Below are positions 12,701 through 24,700 of a DNA stretch of 49,515 bases, piece by piece. The notes beneath the pieces are model-generated. The model saw only the letters and a program-made list of their open reading frames with translations, was not told the DNA's origin and did not search any database. Numbering within the stretch: the stretch's first letter is position 1; each line of letters opens with the position of its first letter. Source of the DNA: Hirudo medicinalis (lineage: Eukaryota; Annelida; Clitellata; Hirudinida; Hirudinidae); contig MPNW01000376.1 of the NCBI GenBank assembly GCA_011800805.1, forward strand, positions 32,071 through 81,585, in the 5' to 3' direction. A program made the position numbers and the translations under genes.

Positions 12701-14642
12701 AGATGTTTTATTGGATGCTGTGAATTTTGCAATTATTTTTTCAAATTCTTTTGTTTCATTCATTCCAGCCCGTCGCAAATCATGCAGTTTTACGTTTAAA
12801 CCACTTGGTAATTCTTTAATTGTGTTGTAAATTTGAAACTTGAGATGGTTCATTGGAAAAATTTTAACAAATTTCATAATTTTCATATGCATCATCTTTT
12901 AGATTTTAAGTAACATTTATAAATATTTGCGTAATTTCGACATTAAAATTAACAATTATACCTAAACTTAAAAATTCTCAACAAATACAACGGCAAGAAA
13001 ATTATTACCATGAACATTAATCAGTTGTTGCTCACTTGAGACTTACCACTGCTTCATCATATTTAATGCAATTATTAAGTAACTCAGTATTGTTCTTTCT
13101 CATTTGAATATGTTAATTTGAACACTCACACATTCTGTTAAAGATTGATTTTTATATATTTTTCAATTTGTTTATGGGAGGTTATCCCGATGGCTTGAAT
13201 TGGATGAGGTTTTATTCCTCATAATTGTGACCTCAGCTTAAACGAACATCAGATAATCAACTCAGCGAGTGACACAAGCGTTACAATAAATAAATAAATA
13301 ATTAAGCATCACAGTGATGTGACAAAACGTGACAACTCGAAATAATTTCATCGAAGTCACGTGACATCTGATCGAGTGACGTGAGAGGTCAACAAGTACC
13401 ACCTTCAACCTTTAAATTAACAACTTCGGTTAAAAGTGCATTCACACACAAATCTGGTTCTGTTCTGAAATCCTCGCCAGGGTAGACTTTCCGACACCTG
13501 AGCAGTTCATATTTGAAGATTGCAAATTCAACTATAAAACGTTAGAAACAAAACACTTTTCTATTTATGATTTTTTTTTCAACCAAAAATTCATTTTAGC
13601 CTTCGGATTATAATTTTATTTCCATCACTCACATTTAAATATGCAACATTTTATCATATTTATTAGTTTTGCACACACGTATTTTATATGACACACTCAT
13701 TAAACTTTTGAGATAAAATATATTTTCGCATTAAGGATGTGCTGGAGAAGTCAATTTAATTGTTAACATTTAAAATTCATTCACACAAAACTTTGAGAAA
13801 TGTTTTTCAAATATGTTCAATAGGTTTTTCTGCAAATAATCTTTTAAATATCAAATATTGATAAAAATGTATAATTTAATGAGAATTATCTGATTAGCAA
13901 TCAAAAGGCTGGCTTAAGTGACTCTTGACACATCAACACAACAATGGAAAACAACGGTTGAACACACTTCACCTTTGACTTGAAATGAATGCAGTTTCCA
14001 TTCATGTCATTTAAGAAGTCATTCTTGTGCGTGAATGTCATGGTGCTTATGACCTTGTATGAAGTTGTAATTGACATTGTGAACAGCAATGTATTAATAC
14101 AATTGTAGCCTTCAAGAAGATAATGTCATCAGAAATCTAATATCGCCTTTAAAAATGAATGCAAAATCTCGTATCAAGAAATGAAAATATTTGTGTACGA
14201 CTTGCACGACTGATTACAAACCAACTTAATGCTTTCTCTGACCTACAATAAACTCATTAGCATGATGCACGGCTTTACGACTGCTACCTGAGAACACAGA
14301 TCTTGAATAAATTAGGCAAATTAGCTCGAACAACTCACACCTGTCCAATGGGGACTGACAGAACACAATGAGACTCGAAGTAAAAGGCAGCACTTTGAGA
14401 ATGTTGATCTCAGTGAAGCCAATTGAGTGCATGAAAACTTGTTTCTGTCGAAAACTGATCATTTTTGCGGATGTTAATTTGGAGTTGAAGGATTTCTTAC
14501 TTGAACTTGGATTATTGTTTATGTGAACTTGCCGATAGCAACAGATGCAAGTCCAAATTAATTAGAACATAATCATTGCCATCAGGTAAACCGATTGCAA
14601 CAATTACGTTTGATGTGAAAATCAGTTGGAACTCAGTATTTT
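12701..14642. other. Intergenic, upstream of the pseudokinase
   Basis: No recognisable coding sequence, repeat array or RNA gene. It presumably holds the promoter and any 5' exons of the gene at 14643. A CTTGCAG string at 14650-14656 looks like a splice acceptor lying within the first codons of that open frame. Confidence 0.5.
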
Positions 14643-17600
14643 ATGCATCCTTGCAGAAAAGAGCAAACATGGGCTCGAAGCTCACTTAAGTCAGACATGA
14701 TGAGCTCAAATTTCATAGCAGAAAGAAACACCTCAACCTTCACACCTCAATCACCTCCTGGTTTAACTTGCAGGGAAGTTCAGATTTTGCTCAAGAACCG
14801 CCAATCGACACTCAACAGAAATCTGCTGATTAAAAAGTTTGCCTCGAATTCTTCTCAGAAGGATTATTTATCTCATAATTTGAACGAAACCATTCCTAAA
14901 AGTATGAGATCGAATGTTAGGGGAACCGATTTCAATCGCAGACAAGTGGACGCCAACATGAAAACAAATAACGGAATGAAGCAAAATATTCAAAACAAAG
15001 AGCCTAAAACATTGGCGTGCACCTTAACGATGGATTTGTCATTCGAAGAATTCCAATTGAAAGACATCACAGACTATGTGGGTGGGCCACTGAGACGTAA
15101 TGTAGAGAAAGTCTTCATTTTCGATGAGAAAGCCACAAAAGAATTGAAATGCATCAACAAAGATCCCCAACACTTGATTTCTCAGGAAACTTCCAAAAAT
15201 TCAAACAACCAAATTTTTCAGCCTCCACCGTTGCCTGCAAAACCAAGCAACCTCACTCCCGCATCTGGACACGTTTGTTCTTTCCAAACTTTTCCAATCC
15301 ACAAAGCAGTTTCTCTCGTTGAGCCGCTTTCTTCGCGAGATTTTCGTGCTCCTCAACTTCCAAAAAGAAACGGACCTCCTGACAACGACATTCCTCCCGT
15401 GCCTCCTGTCAGAACGACGAGTATGTTGAAGCCAGGCATAAACTGTAATGATACCAAAATGCATCTGCCAGATGATTTGATCAGATCAGTGGATTTGGTG
15501 GTTGAAAAAAGCAAGAAAAGGAATGCGTGGAAATTGCAAGGAAGCAACAACAACAACAAATCCAAAATAGCCTCTTTGAGTAAAATTAATGGTGCTGATT
15601 CTCATGTAAATAAGACATTGCCAAGTGAACATTTGGCAACTTCTGCCATTCAGTCATTTACCAAGGACGATGTGCCTTTTATGGATGATCCTGATTCATT
15701 GGATTATCATGTTGAAGTCAGCAGTGAAAGTTTATCCATGACAGAACCCGAAGATACCATCAAAACTCCGATTTCAAAAGCTTTCCCTTCGCTGTCGCAC
15801 CATTTCAACTCTCTTCCGAGGATGTCTGGCAGAGGATCGAACGACCAGATGTTCAGCCAGAGCTACCACAACCTGGATTCTTGTACCATTCGAGGGCAGA
15901 TTGATTCAGAGAGTGAAGACGAGGATTTGAATCATTACGAAAAAATTTCTCAATCTCCTGACACTGACGACCATCAACAACATCCGCTTAAAAAACAAGA
16001 AAGAAATACGAAACTTTTAGCGAAGGACGAATTGCTGATGGTGGATCCAAATTTTTTCGACTTTCAAGTTTCGCCAAACAAAAAAACCGGTCAATCGAAC
16101 TCAAATACCGACAGGTTGTTGAAGACTTTGTTTCATCAGTACGACGTGCTAGAAGAAGCAGGAAATGCAAATCCATCGACCAAGTGTGAAAACTTCCTGA
16201 CAACCGCATGTGACAGAGAAGGCAACCTGTACTTCGTTCCAAAGTTTGCTTTGAAAAACTTGGACGATGTTTCTGATGAGAGTTGGTTTTATCCACTTCC
16301 CTTGACCACGTCACAAGCAACTTATTTCCTCAAGGATTTGAATCAATTTGGCACATTCATGGTCTATCGAGCAGCAAAGGAAGAAGGTTCATTTTATTTG
16401 TCCGTTTGTATTCCTGATGACGTCATTCATTACAGAATCGAAAGGGATGCGTTTTTAAATTACAAAATTAAGGGGAGTTCGCGTAGCTTTCCGACTCTGA
16501 GGAATTTAATAGAATTTTATAGAGGAAGTCGTGATTCTCTCGTCGTCAGACTTAAAAGACCGACGAAGGAAATTGATTCGCCTATCAGACCAGGATTCAA
16601 TTATCCGATCGCTTACGAAGTCAATCGAAAGGAAATCAAATTCTCTGGAGAAGTAATTGGAGTGGGCTACTTTGGAACGATTTGCATTGGAACTTACGAC
16701 AACCAGAGAGTTTCCATCGAAGTGTTTGGGTCTGATGAAAAGAATTGCGTTAGAAATAAGGACAAAGAAGATGCCTTTGTTGAAATGATTTCAATTCTTG
16801 GAAGACTCGAGCATTCGAACATCATCAAGATGATTGCTGTTTCGTGTCAAAACTACCCTTGCTACTCCATTTTAGAACTGCCACCGATGGGAACTCTCGC
16901 AAATTTCCTCAAATCAGGTCAAAACATTGTGATGTCTACGATGTTAGATGTTTGCTGCCAAATGTCGGCTGCTCTTTCTCATTTGGCAAACAAGACTTAC
17001 ATCATCCATAGAAACGTCACTTGCACGAGTTTCGTGGTCTTTGAAGATACGAATGTAAAGTTGTCAGGGTTCCACAAAGCTCGACAAGTTACAGAAGATG
17101 TTTACATCTCCTCTCCGTCGGATGAAATTTTAATCAAATGGGCCTCTCCAGAAGTTTTGATTGATCAAGTTTATACCACCAAATCTGATGTTTGGTCTCT
17201 GGCAGTAACCATGTGGCAGGTTTTCACGAAGGGTGAGGATCCTTACTCATCGGTGAGTGCTGAAAATTCTGCCATAAACATACTTAAGGGTGAGGTGCTC
17301 AGCAAACCATCTGCCTGTCCGAAGTCTGTTTACGATTTGATGATGCAATGTTGGAAGCTCGGTCTCCTTGACAGACCTTGTGCTACTCGTCTCAACAGGG
17401 TTTTGATGACTTTAAAAATGCATTGCTACGAGGAGATTGAAGACCAAAGAGATTCAGAAGAAGTTCAAACTGCCCAGAAGAATGCCATCCCAGAACACGA
17501 GGCTCCAGCAGCAGGAATTGTCAGACTCCGCAAGAAATTTTTTGCTCAAAAGTCCTCCGAAAACCACTCAGCGAGAGAATCTCAAAGGCCCGATTCTTCG

Positions 17601-17834
17601 GTAACACTTGGAGGAATGCAGGACTTAGGAACGAGTTGTGAGAAAATCGACCAGCAAAATAAAAAAGAGCAGAGGAAAAGCATCACTGGGAGGATATTTT
17701 CCTTGTCGGATTTAAACTTCAAATCGCGTCCGAATGACAGCACCAAACATCTCGTCAGAGCAGAACACAGCAAATCCTTCCAAGTGGATAGTTCGCTCCG
17801 AGATAAACTCGACCAACTCAGCTCTAACGCTTGA
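14643..17834 (+). CDS. Csk-like SH2-pseudokinase, intronless, 1063 codons
   Basis: The long N-terminal part (1-540) is disordered and has class II SH3-ligand motifs PPPLPAK (about 194-200) and PPVPPVR (251-257). An SH2 domain follows (about 547-640), then a tyrosine-kinase fold (about 665-930) and a disordered tail. The spacing GxGxFG....G.Y, the SH2 end LVVRLKRP and the C-lobe pattern CP..VY..M..CW.L....RP point to the Csk/Chk family. Catalytic residues are gone: VAIK Lys is Glu693, HRD is HRN (Asn791), the catalytic-loop Asn is Ser796, and DFG is GFH (809-811). The FLVRES arginine is Tyr575, with Arg576 one place off, and the alpha-A arginine is Thr556. Structural motifs (SPE at 835-837, SDVW, Arg911) are kept. 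Csk's SH3 domain is absent. The first ATG lies just before a CTTGCAG acceptor-like site, so translation may begin at Met19/20 (14697) or in an upstream exon. The role is likely scaffolding or regulatory, which is inference. Confidence 0.9.
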   Translation: MHPCRKEQTWARSSLKSDMMSSNFIAERNTSTFTPQSPPGLTCREVQILLKNRQSTLNRNLLIKKFASNSSQKDYLSHNLNETIPKSMRSNVRGTDFNRRQVDANMKTNNGMKQNIQNKEPKTLACTLTMDLSFEEFQLKDITDYVGGPLRRNVEKVFIFDEKATKELKCINKDPQHLISQETSKNSNNQIFQPPPLPAKPSNLTPASGHVCSFQTFPIHKAVSLVEPLSSRDFRAPQLPKRNGPPDNDIPPVPPVRTTSMLKPGINCNDTKMHLPDDLIRSVDLVVEKSKKRNAWKLQGSNNNNKSKIASLSKINGADSHVNKTLPSEHLATSAIQSFTKDDVPFMDDPDSLDYHVEVSSESLSMTEPEDTIKTPISKAFPSLSHHFNSLPRMSGRGSNDQMFSQSYHNLDSCTIRGQIDSESEDEDLNHYEKISQSPDTDDHQQHPLKKQERNTKLLAKDELLMVDPNFFDFQVSPNKKTGQSNSNTDRLLKTLFHQYDVLEEAGNANPSTKCENFLTTACDREGNLYFVPKFALKNLDDVSDESWFYPLPLTTSQATYFLKDLNQFGTFMVYRAAKEEGSFYLSVCIPDDVIHYRIERDAFLNYKIKGSSRSFPTLRNLIEFYRGSRDSLVVRLKRPTKEIDSPIRPGFNYPIAYEVNRKEIKFSGEVIGVGYFGTICIGTYDNQRVSIEVFGSDEKNCVRNKDKEDAFVEMISILGRLEHSNIIKMIAVSCQNYPCYSILELPPMGTLANFLKSGQNIVMSTMLDVCCQMSAALSHLANKTYIIHRNVTCTSFVVFEDTNVKLSGFHKARQVTEDVYISSPSDEILIKWASPEVLIDQVYTTKSDVWSLAVTMWQVFTKGEDPYSSVSAENSAINILKGEVLSKPSACPKSVYDLMMQCWKLGLLDRPCATRLNRVLMTLKMHCYEEIEDQRDSEEVQTAQKNAIPEHEAPAAGIVRLRKKFFAQKSSENHSARESQRPDSSVTLGGMQDLGTSCEKIDQQNKKEQRKSITGRIFSLSDLNFKSRPNDSTKHLVRAEHSKSFQVDSSLRDKLDQLSSNA

Positions 17835-18075
17835 GTACCTCCAAATTCCACGTGATATTTGTCTGTGATGCGTTTGCTCTACATTATGCAATATTTTTAA
17901 GTGCTTTCTAAAATCGAAACATCTCAACAATGTTTACCTCGTGTTTAATATACGCTTTAAGAGAATCTGTCATACTTTGATCAGTAATCCCATCCGTTCA
18001 CGCCTCTTATTTTATTAACTCGACGATCCCGTTGCTGAAGCACCGTCCCAAACGATTATTCATGTAACTGATGTT

Positions 18076-18081
18076 AATAAA
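18076..18081 (+). terminator. PolyA signal AATAAA of the pseudokinase gene
   Basis: AATAAA about 240 bases past the stop codon at 17832-17834, on the coding strand. It is the first canonical hexamer after the gene. Confidence 0.55.
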
Positions 18082-18709
18082 CAGCAACAGCAACCCAACG
18101 ACATAAAAATATCTTGTAAGGTAATTATTAAGTTAACTTGAAGCAACTAAATGAGATTATATTCAATACGTGACCCAACAAGTTTCGATCGATGTGTAAA
18201 CAAACCGCACGAGTCACCTGGCTCAAAATTAGCTCAATTAAGAAATTGAAGACTAAAAGTAACAAGTTTTCCAAAAAAACGCTAAAGATGCAACACAAGA
18301 TGTAATGTTGAAGTCATTCACGAATTAAAGGCAAAACAAATTATTTCTTTACAAGATGTAAGATCTATTGACTATTGATTACTGAGACAAACTCGGCTTA
18401 AGTTGCAAAATTGTTCTCGAGCTAATTTAAAATTTAACACATTTACAAAAAAGAAAACAACATTTGTCACATTTACACACATCAAGTGATGAAGAGAAGT
18501 TGAAGTACTTAAACTTAAGCATTTGATTAGCAACGTAGGACTAAAACAAAACAAATGAACACAACAAGACGAGATCGGGCGGTGAACGTTTCACGAATAA
18601 AGTGAAATTCAAGTCAAAGACTCGAGATAATTCGACAGGTCGTCACCTAAACTGTCATTCCTAACTGCATTCCTTCAAAGCATCTTCCAGGGAGCAGAAC
18701 GTTTTCGGC
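18082..18709. other. Convergent intergenic region
   Basis: The pseudokinase (plus) and the asparaginase (minus) point at each other across this spacer. No gene seen. TTCGGCT-CA-AGCCGAA, a 7-bp perfect hairpin at 18704-18719, is centred on the asparaginase stop codon (18710-18712). Confidence 0.5.
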
Positions 18710-21700
18710 TCAAGCCGAAGGACAGAGATTAAAATCCAAGTGCCTCTCGATCTCCTCCACGATCAGACTCATGTTCCTGTCCTTGGCCTCCGAATACGGC
18801 GTCCTGTCCAAGTCGTCCGCCTTCAGAGGATCTGCTCCACGAGCGAGCAGATATTGAACTTTGTCGAGGAGATCGTAGTTGACCGCCATGTGGAGAGGAG
18901 TCCTGCCCTCGTAACCTCCCGCATTTAAATCGGCTCCGGCGTCGCACCACATTTTAACCACAGACAGGTCGTCGCTCAACACGGTGCTGCAATGTCATCG
19001 AGTGATGTATTATACAACATATGTAGATGTATCATACGTGATGTATTATCGTTCAGCATCACCTCATCCCTCCCAACGAGTCCCCATAAAATCCAAGCGA
19101 AGAATCTGATCAAAAATTTTGAGCACTAACGCAATGAAGGTGTTGACGTGTTTCGGGGTCATGACGTTGACGTGAGCCCCGGTCTGAGTCAGCAGGGGCA
19201 CCACGTCCGTCTGCTTGAACTGGAGGGCGTTGTCGAGAGGGGAGTAGTTGAATCGATCCTTTTGGTGCACGGGCGCTCCTTCTTCGAGCAGGAATCGAAC
19301 GACGTCCACGTTCCCGTTGCTGCACGCGATGTGCAGAGGCGTTCGGCCGTCGTAATCGCACATGTTGAAGAGGGCTCCCTTTAAACGACATCGTCCACAA
19401 TCTCATCATCGATAGCAACCGTAGCAATTAAATTTAAAATTTACTATTTCGCGAGTATTTTGACGTGCCGAATTCAAATGCGACATTCGAGACGTTCGAC
19501 GGGCTTTTAATATTCGATGGTCGTCGAACAATCGTTCCAGGCTTTAACGACTCTCGGAGGGGTCGATCTTTTTTAATGCGATGGAATCTCTTACACGAAC
19601 ATCCCATTCGCAAGGAAATCGGCAGCATTAACCGTTGACGTCACGTGACGTCATGCGACGTAAAAGTCACTCGGCCACAAACGTAGAAACAATATTTGCA
19701 CACGTGCAAGGCATCTCCATTCACGTCATATTTTTAAACATCAAATGCTAATCACAGGAGAGAACAACAACAGCATGCATGATTTCTAGTAATAAAGTAA
19801 TGCTATTTGCATCACGTCATTTATGATGCAATACCACATTCACGTGATTCGTATTTCTTACATCGTGCAGTAAGCAACACGCTAAATGATTGCACGTCCT
19901 GAAAGTCGTGGATCAAAAATTGTAAAATTGTAATCGTGTTTGAGCGACACGAGTTCAATAAAATATGGGCGCATTCATTTCTGAAGCATTTTCATTGTTT
20001 GCCGTGTTATTGGGGAGTGCTTTTATTTATGTAGAATTCATAAATCCACTTATTAAATCCACTTATTAAATCCACTTATTAAATCCACTTATAAAATCCA
20101 CTTATTAAATCCACTTATTAAATCCACTTATTAAATTACACATAATGCATTATTCGCGTCCAAGGACTCGGTTTTGTTTAAATTTAGTTGATATTAATCT
20201 TATATTATTAAAAATTCATTGGCATTCGTGAAGGTCGTTCGACGATTACTAACGGCACTCTTGAGTCTTTTGAGAGCCACGACGCTCCCTTCCTGGGCGG
20301 CCGAGCACAACAAGTACGGAAACAACTCGTTCTCGAGCAGTCTCACTTCCTGTTAAGTAGAATTTATTTCTCAATTTGATGAATAAATAATAATTATTAT
20401 TCCTAAAAGTAATTTTACGATCGATACGCAAGTAATACTTCCTAGTAACGCGCGATCCCAACAACGATTATACGCACGAAATAATCTTTCGTGACTGCAA
20501 TTAACAACGTGATTGCAAATTCATGCTGAATTATATCACATCGATGTTCGAGGACTTAAGTTATAAAGCCTCGTCAACATCCACGAACGACGACCACCTG
20601 CACGGATCTGAGTCTCATGCTCTCGGAAATCTTCTCGAGCAGCGAAATGTGGCTCCTCTCGTTGTCTTCGTCGAGGACTTCCGACAATTCGCCACGGAGA
20701 TTGATGCCCATCAGCTGTGGTGATGATGACGATGACGTTAATGACACGACGGTAGTGATGATGATACTCAAGATATGCATGTGAAGATAATGACTCGGCT
20801 CAATAATTTTTATCAAAACAGAGAAATGAATCGATGGTCTGAGTTTAGTTTGAGGAGGAAATGATGGGAAACAATCTTTTGATGTTGATTATGATTGTGA
20901 TTGTCTTGGTTACGATGGTAACGATGCCCATACCCTCCTCTTTTCCTTGAGACTCAGTTCCTCTCTGCCGAGAATGTAACTCAGCTTCATGAGGGCAGCC
21001 TCCACCGTCATGTCGTAACCCGATATCACACCCACATCCACCAGGGCCTGCCGTAATTATCATAATATTATTAATCATAAATATTGCTCATTTACAATTT
21101 ATATAATTTTTATTTTAAGCTTTTTTAATTATTACCTTTGAATTTATAAATACATTTTTTTAATAACCACTCCAAATAACTAAAACTTCATAACAGTTAA
21201 TATTAATTTTAATAACAAAACATCCTACCTTTCCAACTGCATAGATTGGAGAAACGTTTCCCTTGGCGCACTGAGTGATGTTGACGACGATGACACCCCG
21301 GTCGCACGCTTCCCTCATGACTTCCAGCAAGTCCTTCCTCATGTCCGGGGCATTGCCCTGACCATAGGTTTGTAGAACCACGCCCATCATAGGGGGCTGG
21401 AAGTATGCTCTCACCTGATTGGACGAACGACATCATTAACATATTATTAATAATACTAAATAGCAGTAATGGAAAGTATGTTGCTAATTTGTAATAGAAC
21501 CTACACATACTAATATGATAATGAGTTATATAATAATATGGTAATGATATAACCTAAAACATAATAAGTTGTGCAATAATATTGTAATAACTGAGGAACT
21601 AATTAAGTTAATATTTAATTAATTTCGTGATATTTTATTCACTATCTTTTTAACTGATGGCATCGATATATTATTACTGCACAGATCACCCACAAGAATA

Positions 21701-24700
21701 CTTGACATTGAAGAACATTCCTATTCAGCAAATAATCACCAACTGATCGTTACGCAATAACTGGCAGCAGGATTATTATGTAAGCATGGTATTTACAGTT
21801 AATACCACTCAGTTGATAACTGAATATTTGCTGAATAATTCCAACAATAAACTCGGCATAAATTAAGCCCCGTCGTTTATTACAATATGATAACCTGTGA
21901 CACAATATTGCAATAAGTTGTAATGTGATAATGATTTAACTTTAAAATAGTTAATAAACTTTAATTTCCATGAAACATTTCTCAAAAGAAACTGACAGTG
22001 TTGACTGTGATGTTGGGGAAGAGCCTCAGAACACCAACATCGGGACACATGTTCGTCGAGACTTTGAACTTCTTCATGCCCGGAGTTCTGAACACCTCCT
22101 CCCAAAATACTGAAATCGTGATTTTTAAAAACAAATCAGAATTTTTTATTAACTAAACTTATTTAAATTTAATTAATTAATTGTTTAATTATAATAAGTC
22201 ATTATAATAACAACTTAAAAATTAATTTAAAATTTTTGTTCTAATATAAAAGTCGGCCACCTTTGATGTCGATCTCGATTTGAACGAGAGGACTCATGTT
22301 GGGAGAGTCAAAAGCGGCGAATGATTTGTTATCGACCTTGGACGACCTGTTGCCCCTGTACAGGGTGTAGTTGAAAAACAGGGTCACCTGTCGGGCGATT
22401 TGCAAATTTACAAAACGATCTGCCATCATTATTTACTACAAATATCTTTGTTAATAATCTTGCAATCATCGATGTCATGTAATCTTCACTCGTTGATGAG
22501 TGGAAATATAATTAAACCCCATCACTAATATTTAGCACAGTGAGTGATCATTACTATGAATTGTTGACTGCTTGCAATAGGAATTTATGAATAAGATAAA
22601 GAGCATTAGAACATCGATTTAATTAATTGAGTAATTAGTATTAGTTAAGGATTGAATACCTCAGGAATGAGACAAGTTCCTGCCAGGATGAGAGCATTTA
22701 TGAAGTTGCTTCTTCCATCACTTCGGAGCTCAAAAATTGGAATCTAAAAATTATTTTAAATATTTCAAAATTTACAGATATTCCAATAAAACAATAATAT
22801 TCTGGAATAAATAAAACTTTTTTGCATATTTCATACAAAACTTAATCTCGTTGAGAGCAGATATACCACCAATCATGGTTTGTTTACAAGATGATAAATT
22901 TAACCTCTGTTAAATGCCACTTTTTATTCATAATTTTGTTTGTTCATTGTTCCTGTTACTTAACTTCCTCCCCGTTCAACTTGATTTTGCAGTAAATAAG
23001 CAATTCTATCGAGAAGCCTCGAACGAGAAACTCGGACACGAAAGTAAAATTAAAATCCGAACCTGAGAACCGGTGAGATGATCGGTTTTCCGAGGTTTTC
23101 GAACATGAAGGAGAGCGCGGAAGCGGTGAAGGCCATCGTGTCCGTCCCGTGGAGGATCACGAAACCGTCGTAATACGTGTAGTTCTCCTGTCGACGAAAC
23201 ATCGTTTCTTGCGAATTAGTATTACGATACCTTGCAATGCAATTGCAGGTCGATAAGAACGCCGAATCAATTCGCAGCTATTAGATTGTACAATCACTTT
23301 CAATAAATCACTCAAAGGTTGCTAACGACTCCATTGCTAACAAACCGTCACAATCTCGCTAATCATTATTATGTCGACAACCTTTTTTAAGCTAAATTCC
23401 AAATGTACATTTTCAAAGTGCTTCGTAATTTTTGTGTCAATTAAATATCCCAAAATGATTGATGTAAATTTCTTGGCAGTAAATTAAAAAAAACAACACA
23501 ATAATTCTCGATAAATTTACTTTGCAATATAATTATAAGCGTTCCCTAAAAGTCATGGATAATTATAATAATAACATTATCATTAAAGAAAGTAATTTTT
23601 AGAATTATTTATTATTGCTGAACAAACTTTACGTCGTTTAAACGTTCCACCGATCAATTGCTTAGGTGCTTAAAACTCATTGCACACTGAAATATCAAAG
23701 GTTCTCATTCACAAGTGCTCGCATGATGAAACATTTGAAAATTGAAAAGATTATTTTTGTTTTAAAAATTGAAAAGATTATTTTTGTTTTAAAAATTGAG
23801 AAGATTATTTTTGTTTTGAAAATTGAAAAGATTTTTTTTTTCAAAGTTTAAAAGAGTATTTTTGTTTTGCCTCAAGAGCTTCACCTATTATTAACCTCCC
23901 TTGTGAAACTCACACAATTCAAAGAAATGAATGACAAAATGAATCATGTTTGTGACTCACATTCATTCTCTGAATTGAATTCCTAGGAATTCATTTGTCG
24001 ATCGAACGAATTAATTCAATTCAATTCACCTCGATGTCCTTTGCAATTTTGACGTAATCGTCGTACGTCATGTTCGAGGAGTCGAGGATGGGATCGTATT
24101 CTTCGACCGTATAAATGATTCTCTGCCCGTCGTTCGTTGGCCTGTCGGAGTTTTACAAATATATTTCTGCTGCCTTAAGTTGATAAGAAACTTGTTATGA
24201 ATGGTATTCCATAAGCTTCAATCCACTTTTTAATGCAATTTTTAATTTTATTTTGATATTTGAAAATGAATTGTTGTTTAACTACTAGTCCAATCACATC
24301 CAAACTCTGTACCTTCATAAAGATCTTACAAAACACCTGATAAACCTAAGCAAGATAAAAGAAAATAGTGCCACTTAAATGACAACTTTGACAATATTAG
24401 AAACTTAAAAACATGGAAATAAATTGAATCATTTAATTTCAAAACGCACGGCAGGACGAGAATATTTTGTTGATGTAATTTCTCGTGGCTCATGTTGATG
24501 GTTGAAAACAAAGCATCATGGAAAATTGGAAGCCTCCTCAACTCCTTTTCCAAGTACTGAGGTTCGGGGACGTAAACTTCATGAAAGTACATTTGAAACA
24601 TGCTCTTTAGTAGCTACAACTGATTTTATAACTTTCACCACCATGTGACAATACAGTTTTATTCAAATCACATCTTTCTCATTATCAGTTGAAAAATAAA

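Noticed and set aside
19148..19427. Overlapping frames on both strands in the GC-richer part of the asparaginase gene
   Set aside because: Shadows of the ankyrin-coding exon 12.
23061..23187. Alternative donor in ASPG exon 4 (CACCG|GTTCTC) that would avoid the frameshift
   Set aside because: It restores phase but deletes the conserved Leu-Thr-Gly-Ser-Gln motif, whereas a single inserted C restores both phase and motif.
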